Shown: positions 20,800 to 33,175, counted from the first letter of the stretch. The stretch is DNA of 64,000 nucleotides from Acanthosepion lycidas (GCA_963932145.1 OZ010573.1:90138663-90202662); one strand, 5' to 3'. The notes: generated by a model from the letters alone, not told the origin. Numbers and translations: made by a program.

Positions 20800-21350
20800 G
20801 CCTTCTAGGGTGTTGGCACACCCCACTGAATTTTTTTCCATTTGATATAAATTAAAATGAAATTTGAACACGTCAATGAATCCAAGGGTACTTGGATAAA
20901 TATATTTCATCTTGATCAAACGGGGTCCTCGGGGTCATACTCCCTTTGAATTAAATCAAATTTTAATTTGAACAACGGAATGACTCCTTTCCAAAATATA
21001 GAAGGAAAAAGCCAGAAGATGGAGGTCACATTGGCAAGATCAGAATGAGACAGTACGGTAATCAAGTTGAGCAAAAATCACCAATCACTGCCTTACAATA
21101 AATATTTGTTGCGACAATTTTGTCATATCAATGTTGAGATCTGCCCATCAATTCATTCAATAAAGTATTGCATCAAATACATATTAAATGGGTCAGATCA
21201 AGCTGTTTTGCACAAAACCCCACTGAAATTTTTTCCCTTTGATTTATATAAAATTTAAATATGAACAGCGGAATGACTCCTAACCAAAATATAGAAGGAG
21301 AAATCCAGAAGATGGAGGTCACACCGGAAAGCTCAGAGTAATATTGAAAT
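20800..21350. repeat. Two direct ~150-bp repeat copies
   Basis: Copy 1 (about 20815-21060) and copy 2 (about 21205-21345) share CCCCACTGAATTTTTTTCC-like starts and the phrase AATATAGAAGGARAAAKCCA followed by GAAGATGGAGGTCACA. Function unknown; the family is not recognised. Confidence 0.7.
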
Positions 21351-22379
21351 AAGTCATTTTTCGTAATTTTGTTGGGCAAGTAAATTGAAGATATCATGGT
21401 TCGCTTGTTGCGCGGAACGTTTTTCGTTCTCGAGGTCAGCTCGGTCTATAGCAATGTGGTACCGTCATTGACGAAGACTGAATATTATGTGTTCTTGTAT
21501 CTGTTTGACGTTATGCGACTCGGGATATGGAGGACACGTCAGAAGGAATTCTATGAGGGTAGGACAAGAAGTTCACCTCTTCTCTCCTGATCTTTTTCTT
21601 TCAGCATCAGCTTAAAGTCAAGATAAGAACGGAAAGGCAGCGTTCCCCGAGACCAGAATTTGGCAAGAGGTGGTTTAGTCTGGCGCGTTTATGTCGAGTA
21701 AGATGGGCCGATTTAGAGTGGCACTTTGATGCCGGTTAGGCATACGGATATTGTTCTAACTGGATTGAACATTAGGTTAGTTTAGGGTTGTTTTTGTCTT
21801 CAGTTTCTTCCTTCAAAATTAACTTAGCTAGGGGATGTATGCTCTTTGGCCCCTTTTTATTTCTGCCGGCACTTTCTTTAGTTTAATTCTCCCTCTCTTC
21901 CCCTGTTAGGTGACCAGAGATGTCAGTTCTCTGGTGGATTGGGGATGCCTTTCGTATTTCGGGTGTGAATTTTGTATATTTTGTTATGTTTGAATAAGTG
22001 TGTGTTTGAGTGCATGGTTGGACGAATGAGTGTTATATTATAAAAGTCTCGCATTGATTTCGTCCAGTTAACTAATGATTCTGCCACAATTAAGAACTGT
22101 GTGTATGGCCTGACTAACACTTATTTAGTTTCTTAAAAAACAGATTATCAAATATTGTAAATACACATTAGCGGTTTAGATTTTTAAAATGTTGCTTTAT
22201 TCTCTCCCACCTCACCACAACAAGAAATGCATATATGGGGACGAGTTATGACTTCATGGAGATTTTGAGGTATTATGGTGGCGTAGTAAGAATGGTAAAA
22301 TAAGTATGTATTTTGGTGTACTGTTGTCTATTTGGGTCAACAATTGTGGCTAGCTAAGTTTAATTATAAGACAGAAGAA
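21351..22379. other. Unassigned, locally less AT-rich stretch
   Basis: Bases 21400-21760 are less AT-rich than their surroundings and include a 64-residue open frame, but I see no family match, no splice-site logic and no repeat partner. Confidence 0.4.
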
Positions 22380-22815
22380 GACCATCCTTTTGTCATTTGC
22401 CCTCTTGGCCTTGTGCCGCATTTTTGTATTTATTACAAAATAAACATCGCTCTTCGCTATGGTACCTAGACTTTTGAATTTAAGCGTAGTACAAGAGTGA
22501 TGACAAGGTCTAATCAACTTGCAGTTGAGTCGGCTAGATGAGAGCGTAAATTCTTTTTTCTCGCACTTCTTGCTTGTGGGAGACCCTTCTGGCTCCATGC
22601 TTTCCAACCAACATTAATCTTCAAAAATTTAAATAAAAAAATCAATCGCTATCTACTATTCTCCCTATTATTCATTTTTGGATTCTCACTTTAGTAAGTT
22701 TTTCGTTTCTAATTCTTCCACACCCAGTAACCCGAGGGGGCTTAGTGGCTTTACTTCCCTTCTGGGTATGAACTCGAGTAAAAAAATCAAAAAACAAAAA
22801 AAAAAAAACACGCAC
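22380..22815 (+). pseudogene. LINE line A 3' end with A-rich tail
   Basis: The strand reads VNSFFSRTSCLWETLL and FPTNINLQKFK, the C-terminal phrase of the jockey/CR1-like line A enzyme (intact relatives have an FPRTxxLWNxLP phrase). A short 3' UTR follows and ends in an A-rich tail at 22780-22809. It is 5' truncated, as LINE copies usually are. Confidence 0.75.
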
Positions 22816-22864
22816 AAACAAATATTGAAACTGGAATTAACTTCGCAAAAATAACCTTTAAAAA

Positions 22865-23400
22865 TAAAGATATTTTTCAGTACGATTCAGCCTGTACAAG
22901 GCCCGGAGGGCACTCGAAGTAGAGGGTTACATTAAGTGGTATTATATACGGATAGAATGAGGAGGTAACGGTTAACTCTAGACTTGAACAGGTTAATTTT
23001 GTAGTGGTCGGCGAAACATTCTTATAGGAGTCTGTTCCACAGAGCAGCGGCTTGCGGGAGAAGCCATGGCTGGCTACAATGTAAGACACTTGGCGGGTCC
23101 TAGACGTGAAGGCTAGACCTAGCGGAACCAAGTAATGTAGTTCATTCAAGCTCTTTCCATGGAAATAGCGACAGAAGAGTGAGAGAATCGCCACATCCCG
23201 CCTATGAGAAAGTTTGGAGCGTGGAAAATAATTCGTCGCTCACAAGGACTCAGAGACTCTTTTGACCTCTGTCAACACTAGAAAGTGAGGAGCGGGTAGC
23301 TCCCACACAAATATGATAACAGTACTTCATTTTCGGTCTGATCTGGCTCCTATAAAGGGAGATTAGATAACTCTCTAAAGATAGAACCTTTCGTTAAAAA
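22865..23400 (-). pseudogene. LINE line A C-terminal relic
   Basis: Minus-strand frame 22877-23194 reads LSLFCRYFHGKSLNELHYLV, then SYIVASHGFSRKPLLCGTDS. Further right (up to 23400) the DNA matches other line A copies. It meets the previous line A copy tail to tail, only about 50 bp apart. Line A is known here only from C-terminal pieces. Confidence 0.75.
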
Positions 23401-23689
23401 CTTCAATGTCTATATCGTAATAATCTTTTTTCTCTTTCCAACCTCAATTTCCTTGCGAAGCTAAAAGTCAAACATTCCAAAATTAAAAGATATTATTTAC
23501 AGTTTGCTTGTCTGATTCATCATCATTTTGTTTCCACGTTTTTTTCTTTTGTTTCTTACTAACGTGTCTCTTCTGAGGGAGAAACCAAAACACACTCGCC
23601 ATTTTGAACTATTGCAACTATTAAAAAGAAAAAAACAAAACAAAAAATGATTCACGATAGCCGTTCGGTTTTACTTCACACAGATAATA
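23401..23689. other. Unassigned AT-rich stretch
   Basis: No feature recognised. Confidence 0.5.
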
Positions 23690-23830
23690 TAAAACTACTT
23701 GCTAGGCACTTCGAGGTGATGCAATGCTTAGCAACCTTGTTTCTCTAGAACACAATGCGACTGAATAGTAAGTTCGATCCTCACTGGGTACGCCATACTT
23801 TCGACCTTGTGCCAAAACTAAGCTACTTGA
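23690..23830 (+). mobile_element. tRNA-derived SINE fragment (third family)
   Basis: AATGCTTAGCAACCTTG may be an A box and AGTTCGATCCTCACTGG a B box, with the 3' flank shared with 9985-10090. Confidence 0.5.
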
Positions 23831-24044
23831 TGATACTAATCTTTCTTCATTGAAAGTTCGTGTAATCTTTTCATCTGTCACAGGGAATTAATCCGTTATT
23901 TAAAAATTGTGTAATAAGGTAGGTTGTTGCTATAAAAAATAAGAGGTTAATTTTGAAAATACAAAGTTTTTCTAAAATCTAAGCGGTCATGGCTCTCCAC
24001 ATATTTATTCAATGTCATTACTATCTATAAACTGCTATGACACC

Positions 24045-24232
24045 TTAGAAGTACTTGGCATGACGAGAAATTGTTGTACACAGGTCCACGCAGTCCCGGG
24101 GTCATAGCACCTGTCAGAGTCCCTGCTATGGGTAAAATATTGAAGACACATAAAAACCACTATGAAATATATTTTAATAGTAAAAATATCAGCAATATAT
24201 TTTTTATATAAAATAGACCATAAATACATATA
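24045..24232 (+). mobile_element. SINE-B fragment
   Basis: CTGCTATGGGTAAAATATT...AAAACCACTATGAAA and the AAAAATATCAGCAATATATT-like unit match the body of the SINE-B at 48950. A palindromic MITE begins directly at its end. Confidence 0.55.
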
Positions 24233-24334
24233 TTAGGTTGGTGCAAAAATAATGACGTAATACTGTCGTTTTTTGACGTATTTTTTAACGTCAAAAAACG
24301 ACATTATTACGTCATTATTTTTGCGCCAACCTAA
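24233..24334. mobile_element. Palindromic mariner-type MITE, 102 bp
   Basis: Arms TTAGGTTGGTGCAAAAATAA ... and complement, with an inner AATGACGTAATACTGTCGTT section, flanked by TA. One base (gcgCC versus gcaCC) differs between arms. Confidence 0.93.
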
Positions 24335-24939
24335 TATTAAAATGACGGGCAATACATTTTATCTGTAGTTGAAAGCAATTGCGTTCAAAATATTTAGATT
24401 TTGGTATTACATTACCCATAGCGGTTGACATACCGCTAAAAAGAGTCAACCAAACAATCAACATAAACGAACTTGGCTTTAATCCATATAATATCCTACA
24501 ATGTCTTAAATCAAACTGTATTCCAAAATATAACTTCAGCAAAACTACAACATAAAACGTACATATCCCCCCCTCTAAAAGTTATGTTCACATAAATGTG
24601 GATATGGACAAAGGCTCAGTATCATCTACCATGTATTCACTTGTGACAGTAGAATAACATATTTTTTTATTTATTCAAATCTGCTAAGACAATTGAATTT
24701 TGGCATAAAATGACCCATAAGGAGTTGATATGACTTTAAACAAATCAAACAACCAACTAATAACACCTTGGGAAAGATAGCAGAATCCTTTCCTATTGCG
24801 CTTCTACAGATTCAAATTCAGAGTAGTCTTTCTCACTAGCCATAGCTAGAGAGCCAAGTTTACCTGCTATTTAACCAATAGCAGAAAAAACGCTGGAAAT
24901 AGATAGAATCCTACCCTTCTATATGGAATTAGGGCGAAA
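24335..24939. other. Unassigned AT-rich stretch
   Basis: ATAACAT...CAAATCT, GGTTGACAT and TTGGTATTACATTACCCATA-type phrases occur twice (24400 and 24700), so an old repeat pair is likely; no gene. Confidence 0.4.
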
Positions 24940-25020
24940 GTAAACGCAACAGATCAGACAGAATTTGAACTCGGGTTGCCGATTCTACTTTGCGTGTCGG
25001 TAACCTTGAGGATACTCCCG
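24940..25020 (-). mobile_element. tRNA-like SINE fragment
   Basis: The minus strand has an A-box-like segment and a B box (ACCCGAGTTCAAATTCTGTC). No tRNA cloverleaf is complete. Confidence 0.45.
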
Positions 25021-25412
25021 AATCTATAGATTATTAAAGAAAATATATATATATATAAAGAATTTGAGAAGATGCTTATTGGAAGATGGATATGATACTG
25101 CATGGTACAAACATGCTTAACTTATTAATTGTATGAACAGGGATAATACAAGAAACATATTTTTCGACCATGAAGAACACCTTAAATCACAGAGTCTACT
25201 CTGGAGAATAAGGGCTGCAGACCTGGTTTGATACGCGGTTGTGTGAAAAAACTCGGCATCAATTGGTAGAGGTCTTTACTCAGTTGTTGTTAATGAGATT
25301 AACAGTTGCACAATAGAAAAAAAAAACTCATCTAATGGCCATTCACTGTTTTCTGAGTAACCTCAATATTGAGTGTCAGTTCATTCACCCACTTCACCTA
25401 CATAATGAAAAT

Positions 25413-25463
25413 TGCTGCGCGCGCGCGCACACACACACACACACACACATATTTATCTCCCTC

Positions 25464-25514
<51 letters not shown>
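25413..25514. repeat. (GC)n(AC)n ... (TA)n compound microsatellite
   Basis: GC, AC and then TA dinucleotides; the GC/AC part strictly alternates purine and pyrimidine. Confidence 0.97.
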
Positions 25515-25517
<3 letters not shown>

Positions 25518-25615
25518 AAAGGTTAATGGTCAGAGTTGAATTAGAACAGGAAACAGTAGTATTCAAATGTGCTCAATACACGCGTGAAAAATAAAATAAA
25601 AGTAAAAATAACATG
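25515..25615 (+). repeat. 95-bp repeat, copy 1
   Basis: AAAGGTTAATGGTCAGAGTT ... GTGCTCAATACACGCGTG, directly after (TA)n. The same pair of (TA)n plus segment recurs at 25969-26125. Confidence 0.85.
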
Positions 25616-25964
25616 TACAGTTATTAGTGACATCTTCTCTCCTCTTCTCTCATAAATAACTTCCTTCTCTCTTTTTCTCTCTATGGTTTTTTTTTCTTCT
25701 CTACCTCTTCGATATCAATATATACCCTCCGTTAAGTTAACCGTTTAAATGTGTCAATATCTGCTAACTCACTCATGTCTTCTCTCTCCTCCCTCACTTC
25801 CTCACTTCGTTAATTTACATATGTTTAATACGCCCCGCCAAAAATGTGTAAATTTTCTTTTCATTTTTGGTTTGGAAGTAAAGTCTGTTGATCCGCAGTA
25901 CTTTTAAAAGGGCTGTGGTCAAATAATTTATTACATGGAACTTTAAAGTGGTCTGTTTTTATGT

Positions 25965-25968
<4 letters not shown>
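25616..25968. other. Unassigned, pyrimidine-rich stretch
   Basis: Includes CTCT-rich DNA (25630-25700, 25775-25805); nothing else recognised. Confidence 0.5.
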
Positions 25969-26023
<55 letters not shown>

Positions 26024-26125
26024 AAAGGTTAATGGTCAGAGTTGAATTAGAACAGGAAACAGTAGTATTCAAATGTGCTCAATACACGTGTGAAAAATAA
26101 AATAAAAAAATAAAAATAACATGTA
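25969..26125 (+). repeat. (TA)n plus 95-bp repeat, copy 2
   Basis: Nearly identical to 25515-25615, with the only clear change GCG to GTG in the CACGYGTG phrase plus an A-tract difference. Confidence 0.85.
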
Positions 26126-26308
26126 GAGCTTTTAACTTTAAAAATCGGGAGATATGTTGTGCGCAAGTTTATTTATTTTTTTTAAAAATAATATAGCGTT
26201 CATTAGTTTAAAACAAATAAAGCGTTGAGAGGTCATTTGATAAAAGTCGTCTGAGGATACCCTAAGGTTTAAACCAAGGTAGCTAATTCAGCTGATCTCC
26301 TGATTTTT

Positions 26309-26949
<641 letters not shown>

Positions 26950-27125
26950 TCGATACAAAAAAGCAAACCTAGGCTCAGTTTATACTTGAGCCAAAAGAGA
27001 GAAATAACCACAGTTTACATTTGAGCAAAAAAGGCAGAGACAGGCCCGATTTATACTTGAGTTAAAAAGGCAGGTATAGGCTCATCTTATACTTGTTAAA
27101 AACACGGATAGGTTCGATTTGTAAC
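26950..27125 (-). repeat. 36-bp minisatellite, ~4-5 units
   Basis: Units carry GACAGGCCCGATTTATACTT and GAGTTAAAAAGGCAG. The complement matches the array at 34590-35045 (CTCGAGTATAAACCGGACC), so the two loci share one minisatellite in opposite orientation. Confidence 0.8.
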
Positions 27126-27700
<575 letters not shown>

Positions 27701-27832
27701 TACACGGTTGGTACACATAGAATAAAAATCCAATAACCAAAAACACTATTCTTAAAAGAATGACCAATGCTAAGTTATTCAAATTTATAACATGCATGTT
27801 ATGTTTATAAGTGATCTTATAACATGCATATG

Positions 27833-27833
<1 letters not shown>

Positions 27834-27897
<64 letters not shown>
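27834..27897. repeat. (TA)n microsatellite
   Basis: Pure TA array. Confidence 0.98.
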
Positions 27898-27900
<3 letters not shown>

Positions 27901-28695
27901 GTAAACTGTATATTCAAATATATCTCAATAAGTGTTTGAAAGTAATTAACAATGTAAAGGAATAACTTAGGAAAATAAATATAAATGTAGTCATTACCCT
28001 CTCGTCACATCAATAGCTTCAGTTTTAACAGTGGCTTAATTTCATCAAGTTTAGTTCTCTGAATGTTAACATTTCTAAGTCAGTTATTCTCTATTCACGT
28101 AGACATACTGAACGTAGCTTCCAACTGGAAAGCAAGCCGCAATCATCTCAAAAGCGAAAAACGGTGACATCAGATTATTTAGTCTTGGCAATTAAAAGAA
28201 AGTCATGAAATTAAAGAATAGCACGATAAACAAAAAGAAGTTATGAAAAGAAATCGACAGGAAAAAATGGGCTTAATTTTGACCAGTCGTTTCACTCATC
28301 TATCGTTTTATTTTTCCATGGACGTGAAATAAGAGCTAGTTGTCGGCTGCTTGTTTTATTAATTTCATCGTAAGGCGTCAAGGAAATAAATTATAATGGA
28401 AAGAATGATGATGTTATCTCAGTTTGAACGCTTAACGCCGGAAGACATTATGTCCCTTGTAGCTCCGCTCACGACCGAACGGAAGTTGTTTCCGGTGAAG
28501 GCGCTTCAACATTGATCGACCTTTTCGCGCGCTAATGTCACGAAAAAGAAAGTAGGGAAATAAAACTGTTGTTTAAGATTCTTCTTGTTTTTTTTGTTTT
28601 TTTTTTCATGCCTTTCCTTAGTTGTTGTTTTCTGGGATAATTGTTCAATTCACTATTTATCAGCTTGAACATCAGTCGTCTTCGATTTCACCAAT
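27898..28695. other. Unassigned stretch
   Basis: Bases 28430-28560 are locally GC-richer (CTTAACGCCGGAAGACATTA) but show no reading frame of note or repeat partner. Confidence 0.4.
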
Positions 28696-28892
28696 GGCAA
28701 ATGGGAATGTCTATATTTCTGAGATGAGGTATTATGTACAGTATTTACATTAGTCGGACTATTGTCCTCATCTTTGTCGCCATATTTGTCACAACGTTTC
28801 GGCCGTTGTACGCTCCGGCCTTCTTCACGTGGTTGGAATTTCGAACTGAACCCTTTATTTCGATACAAATAATAAGGATTGCCAGAGAAAAG

Positions 28893-28990
28893 GAATGATA
28901 ACAAAGTTGCAATATGAGCTCTGGAAAAAACATGCAATGATAACAGCAAAATTGCAATATGAGCACTGGTAAAAAATGATTGCTGAAAAC
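28893..28990 (+). repeat. Two-unit tandem in element core
   Basis: AATGATAACAAAGTTGCAATATGAGC is followed about 45 bp later by a near copy, each ending CTGGWAAAAA-. Confidence 0.7.
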
Positions 28991-29029
28991 ATTAGGTTTA
29001 TAATACCCAGAAATTCATACCCAGATGTC

Positions 29030-29115
29030 CTCAAGGACACATGGCACAGTGGATAACGTTGGTTAGATCCAGTGACAGACCCAAAGAGTGTGAGTTCAAT
29101 ACCCGGTTAAGGCAG
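29030..29115 (+). mobile_element. tRNA-like sequence inside the inverted element
   Basis: CATGGCACAGTGGATAACG resembles an A box and GTGTGAGTTCAATACCCGG a B box about 50 bp later. No acceptor stem is convincing, so it is a SINE relic and not a tRNA gene. Confidence 0.55.
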
Positions 29116-29439
29116 TGGAGAACTTTCAGAGGGAAAATTAGCAGGAGGTAACTGATAACTGACATCCACCAAACATGGCACGTGGAACTAGAACAGTCTA
29201 CCCCAGTGAGCGAAATAAAGGGTTCAGTTCGAAATTCCAACCACCTGAAGAAGGCCGGAGCGTACAACGGCCGAAACGTTGTGACAAATATGGCGACAAA
29301 GATGAGGACAATAGTCCGACTAATGTAAATACGGCAAATGGGAATGTCGTAACGCTTGGTGGTGCCATAGAGATCCTGAAATAAAACATATTCTCTCGTT
29401 TACTTTGTTTACATAAAAACTATTTTTCATCATGTTTGT

Positions 29440-29500
29440 TGTTATTATCCCAACGTTTCAGCTGTTGTCCCATCCGGCTTTCGTCAGGTCTATACCGAAG
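29440..29500 (-). other. Hammerhead-like motif
   Basis: Minus strand: CTGACGA, AGC...GCT stem, GAAACGTTGGG. The spacing agrees with the other CTGATGA...GAAAC fragments. Core position 4 is C here, not U. Confidence 0.35.
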
Positions 29501-29649
29501 CGGGTAACCTATAAGGAATTCCGTACTGACACCTTTATTTAATCTACGGGAGTAGGCTGATCGCGTTCCACTTCCTAAACGTTTACATGTCTATGGATAT
29601 ATCGTCTTATTCTGAGTACTGCTCAGTTGTTGTTCGCCCTCTTTCCACT

Positions 29650-29770
29650 GAATCCAAACTCACAACGCCCGACCCGGGGATTGAACTCACAATTACTATG
29701 TCACTAATTATACCAAACAAATGTATGTACCAACGCTTTAATCCGCTAGGTTAAGAAATCGTGGGATTGA
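29650..29770 (-). mobile_element. tRNA-derived SINE relic
   Basis: The minus strand shows an A-box-like CTTAACCTAGCGGATTAAAG and, about 60 bases on, the B box GAGTTCAATCCCCGGGTCGG. Flanks have no other match here. Confidence 0.55.
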
Positions 29771-30249
29771 TCTTCTTGTCGGTTACACGTATCGATATAC
29801 ACCCGGTGACAGTCGAAGCGGGCATAACTTTGAGGATGGGGAGAATAATGTAATAGTGAAAATAGGGATAACTACTCATCTCAGAAATTCAGACAGAATT
29901 TGTACGCTTGTATACACTTACGAGCATCAGTTCAGGTATTTACAGCGATAACACATAATACGATGTATACAGGGTCGATTTATTCTCATTCGTTTCGCAT
30001 TCCATTAGTAAGAAGGCTGTTTCACTCAGAGAGATTTTTAACAAAGAGATAGGATGCTTCCCTATCACTACAAGTCTAAGCTCCTCTGTTATATATCCCA
30101 CATATCTTCATCGTCTGCACTTACTTCCTCCTCTTATATCCATGCAGCAAACATACCTATAAACACGCTACTTTGAGTGGCTCTTGGGCCTTGTATTGTG
30201 TGAATGTTTAGTGAAAAATATATTATTTTGTTTTTGCTGATTGGTACAA
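29771..30249. other. Unassigned stretch
   Basis: No feature recognised. Confidence 0.5.
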
Positions 30250-30615
30250 TTCGTTCCAGATTTTTGCTACGATCGGATACATAAAAAAAAGAAAGATTTC
30301 CAGATTTTTGCTATGATTGGATACTATGAAAAAAAAAAAGATTTCCAGATTTTTGCTACGATCGGATACATGCAAAAAAAAAAAAAAAGATTTCTAGATT
30401 TTTGCTACGATCGGATACATGAAAAAAAAAAAAAGAAAGATTTCCAGATTTTTGCTACGATCGGATACATGAAAAAAAAAAAAAGATTTCCAGAATTTTG
30501 CTATGATTGGATACTATGAAAAAAAAAGATTTCCAGATTTTTGCTACGATTGGATACATGAAAAAAAAAGATTTCCAGATTTTTGCTATGATTGGATACT
30601 ATGAAAAAAAAAGAA
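30250..30615 (+). repeat. ~45-bp minisatellite with variable poly-A
   Basis: About eight units of GATTTCCAGATTTTTGCTAC, GATCGGATACATG and an A-tract of changing length. Two unit types alternate (ATACATG versus ATACTATG). The 92-residue frame across it is an artefact. Confidence 0.95.
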
Positions 30616-30649
30616 AAGAAAATCTGAACATTTAGTGAGACTATTTGGA

Positions 30650-31045
30650 TGCTTACGGCCATATCACATTAAAACACCGATTCTCGTACGATCACCGATG
30701 TTAAGTAACGATGATCCTGGTGACCACTTAAATAGGTGACTATTTAGGAATATCAGATGCTATAAGCTTGGGTGTACGGGTGGTGTAATGGATAAAGGCT
30801 CAGAATTCGGAGAGCCATGTTCCAATTCCAGTTATATGTACTTACGTACAATTACCCTTGGGAAAGCACTGAATTCATCTCTTCTCCCCACCCAACTATG
30901 GGTTAATTAGTATAACTTGTATCAGTAAAAATCAAAAAACGTAAAAATAATTATTATCTCCAAAAGCTTCTGAAAATGAAAAAAAAAAGAAAATTCTGGC
31001 TTTAAACAAAAAAAACAAATCTATCAATCAGTTAATCAAATTTTA
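30650..31045 (+). mobile_element. 5S/tRNA composite SINE, near full length
   Basis: The best plus-strand example. Bases 30650-30770 resemble 5S rRNA from its first stem to its last: GCTTACGGCCATATCAC, ACACCGATTCTCGTACGATC, GTTAAGTAACG, ATATCAGATGCTATAAGCTT. Bases 30773-30835 resemble tRNA-Arg: GTGGTGTAATGGATAAAGGC (A box) and GTTCCAATTCC (B box). Then come a body with CCCAACTATGGGTTAATTAG and a tail ending AATCTATCAATCAG. So two kinds of RNA polymerase III internal promoter lie in series: a type 1 (5S) and a type 2 (tRNA). That both work is inference. Confidence 0.93.
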
Positions 31046-32409
31046 ATTAAGACGATAAGGGAAGTTGATTGTTAAGCAATTTTTTACAGTTTTTCTTCGG
31101 AGGAGTTTATCCACAATTGAATTGTTTAGAGCTTAAATATACAGACAACAAATCATTACAACAAACAGATTGGGAAAGAAAAAAATAACATTGCTATTGT
31201 TGACATTCTATTGAAATCTGTTGTGTATGAATGACAGAATATTTCGATCATTACTGTAAAAGGGAACTAAATAAAGTTGATGCATCAGTATTAGTTTATA
31301 AGCATTTTTATTTATTCATATATTATGCAAGAAAAAATAGAAGTCGATGGAAAGTAAAAATATAGACGTTGTTGTTTGCTACTTGCATCAATGTGATAAG
31401 AACTACGGACAGTAGCAAGCTACAACTTTGCATCTGAAAAACAACGTCACATATTTGATTGAAGATAACAATTTGTATTAGTTTTTTAAGTAAGTTTATC
31501 CAGTTTCTAAAAACTACAAGAGAAATCATATTAAGAGTCATTTAATTAAAATCATACGATCACAAAATCGTTAAAACGTGTAAAACTGAATTTTAGTAAT
31601 ACTTTACCATGAATCTGTTTTCCCTGGGTTGGTCTGAAAATAGTAAAAACAAAGAAAAATAAAATAAATTCATGTTTTATTGTAATTTTAATTTATTTAT
31701 TTGGTTACAAGGGAAGTAGGGGCTGGATTATACATGGAATTATTTTAGCATAAATAATAATCAAAGGCCCCTCCTTCCATGGTTGGGGGGGGGTCTCGAC
31801 AACTTAGTTGTAGAGAATTCGTATTCATTTGAGTCAAAACAAATACACAGCCGGGTATAATATGGGATTCGGAGAAACATGTCGTTGGAATAAAAAAAAA
31901 TTCGAATTGTCCGTGACATGTTGGGCAAAGGAGTTGCTTTCCTATTCCGAGCAACAGAGAGATGCTTTTACCGGCTTTGAAATCTCCATGAAACAGTCAC
32001 AACTTTTAAAATTTTAGGCCTGGTTTTGCCTGGACACAAGAACAGGATTAAATTTTGGTTCCGAATACCCAAAGATCAATTAGATGTTTGTGCCACTGAA
32101 AACAAGTTCAAAGCAAATATGCCAATGAAATTTTAAACGACGAAAAATGTCTCTTATTGGTAATATATAACTTATAACCCTCTTCCTTCGGGTGTAGTGG
32201 GTTCATATATCTGTCTGTCATATGGTTTTCCAATACACATAGCCGAAGCTGAGATGATCACGTATTCAAATGTGGCAGCCGCTGACAAAAGTTGAATTGC
32301 AGATCTCCACCCTCAGTTAAGGGAGTCATCCCTCAGGCCAACTCTGCACCTGGCTTCCCTGAAGAACATTGAATGCAAAGTTTATTCTGACATGAACTAA
32401 AGTGTCCCC
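31046..32409. other. Unassigned stretch
   Basis: Short open frames at 31323-31541 and 31829-32017 show no family I recognise. Bases 32160-32400 adjoin the LINE relic and may be its 3' UTR. Confidence 0.4.
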
Positions 32410-32856
32410 AGTACATGTGTGACATCAGTCGCTCTCGAGAAAACTTGGATCTGAACCGAAATAGTTATGCCTCAGTTGCTGATGGCGGCGCAAAATCTGT
32501 TATGGCTTTACAGGCCCACACGGGAGTGAAAGTCTTGATTACAATAAATACAGCTGAAGACGCTCTCCCTCGATGTTGCTTTGTTGTTTTCCTTCTATCG
32601 AGCACGCTTCTACTGGTCGGCAAGCCTTTGTTTAAACCTTCGGTGCTCCAAATGCGGTTCAGCATGAGCGATTGTTAGCGACGTCTTCCTACCTCTCGAT
32701 GACCATGTCCATCGCCATCATGTCCCTTTTGCAGCGAAGATGAGGTCGCCCTCGTTCTATCGTTTCTCGCACAGAAGGACCTTAGGAATCTTCTCATCCA
32801 GCATATGGTGTACATGTCTAAGCCAGTAAAGCCGACACTGTTGAAGCTGGTTGGTT
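32410..32856 (-). pseudogene. LINE line C C-terminal relic
   Basis: The minus strand reads CRLYWLRHVHHMLDEKIPKV, then after frame breaks EHRRFKQRLADQ and RARCRRKTTKQHRGRASSA. That order (RLRWLGHVHRMPD..., ...KR.RRK...) is the C-terminus of a common animal endonuclease/reverse transcriptase LINE; the closing zinc finger is lost. It is cut at 32857 by a SINE-B tail. Confidence 0.75.
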
Positions 32857-33175
32857 TGTTTGTTTAACGGCATATCGTTTCATTTAATGCCGAAATGTAA
32901 TTTTGTTGAATGATTTGTTTTTTTATTACTATTAATATCCATTGCTCGTATTTTAATTATAAAAATGCATTTTTATACTTTCATAGTGTTTTAATCCATG
33001 TTTGGAGCGTCTCCTTATTTACCCATAGATAGGACCCTAACGGGTGCTACTACCCTGGATCAGGTTGTACCTGGGAACAACAGCAATTAATATGTTGTTC
33101 CACGCTCCTCAAATCCCCGATCAGAGGCCTTGTTACTGGATGTAGTTTATTTTCATACCTAGGACTGGCACAATT
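32857..33175 (-). mobile_element. SINE-B inserted in LINE line C
   Basis: Tail TTGGTTTGTTTGTTTAACGG at the left, then body with the CTTTCATAGTGTTTTAATCC and CCTGGATCAGG...GATCAGAGGCC phrases. It begins at the point where line C stops. Confidence 0.75.

Larger units (their letters stand above)
28696..29348. mobile_element. Element with 122-bp inverted arms, 16-bp flanking repeats
   Basis: Arms 28741-28862 and 29211-29332 are inverted copies that differ at one base in 122. The whole is flanked by identical 16-bp direct repeats GGCAAATGGGAATGTC (28696-28711 and 29333-29348). Each arm carries CTGAAGA, a perfect GGCCG/CGGCC stem with a 10-base loop, then GAAAC: a hammerhead-like core with one departure (CTGAAGA for CTGATGA). 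Inverted end repeats, hammerhead motifs and variable target duplications are known of Penelope-like elements, which is my tentative class. The 99% identity implies a recent event. Confidence 0.65.

Noticed and set aside
31829..32017. Small secreted or peptide gene
   Set aside because: 62 residues with neither signal peptide nor cysteine pattern; it lies between repeats.
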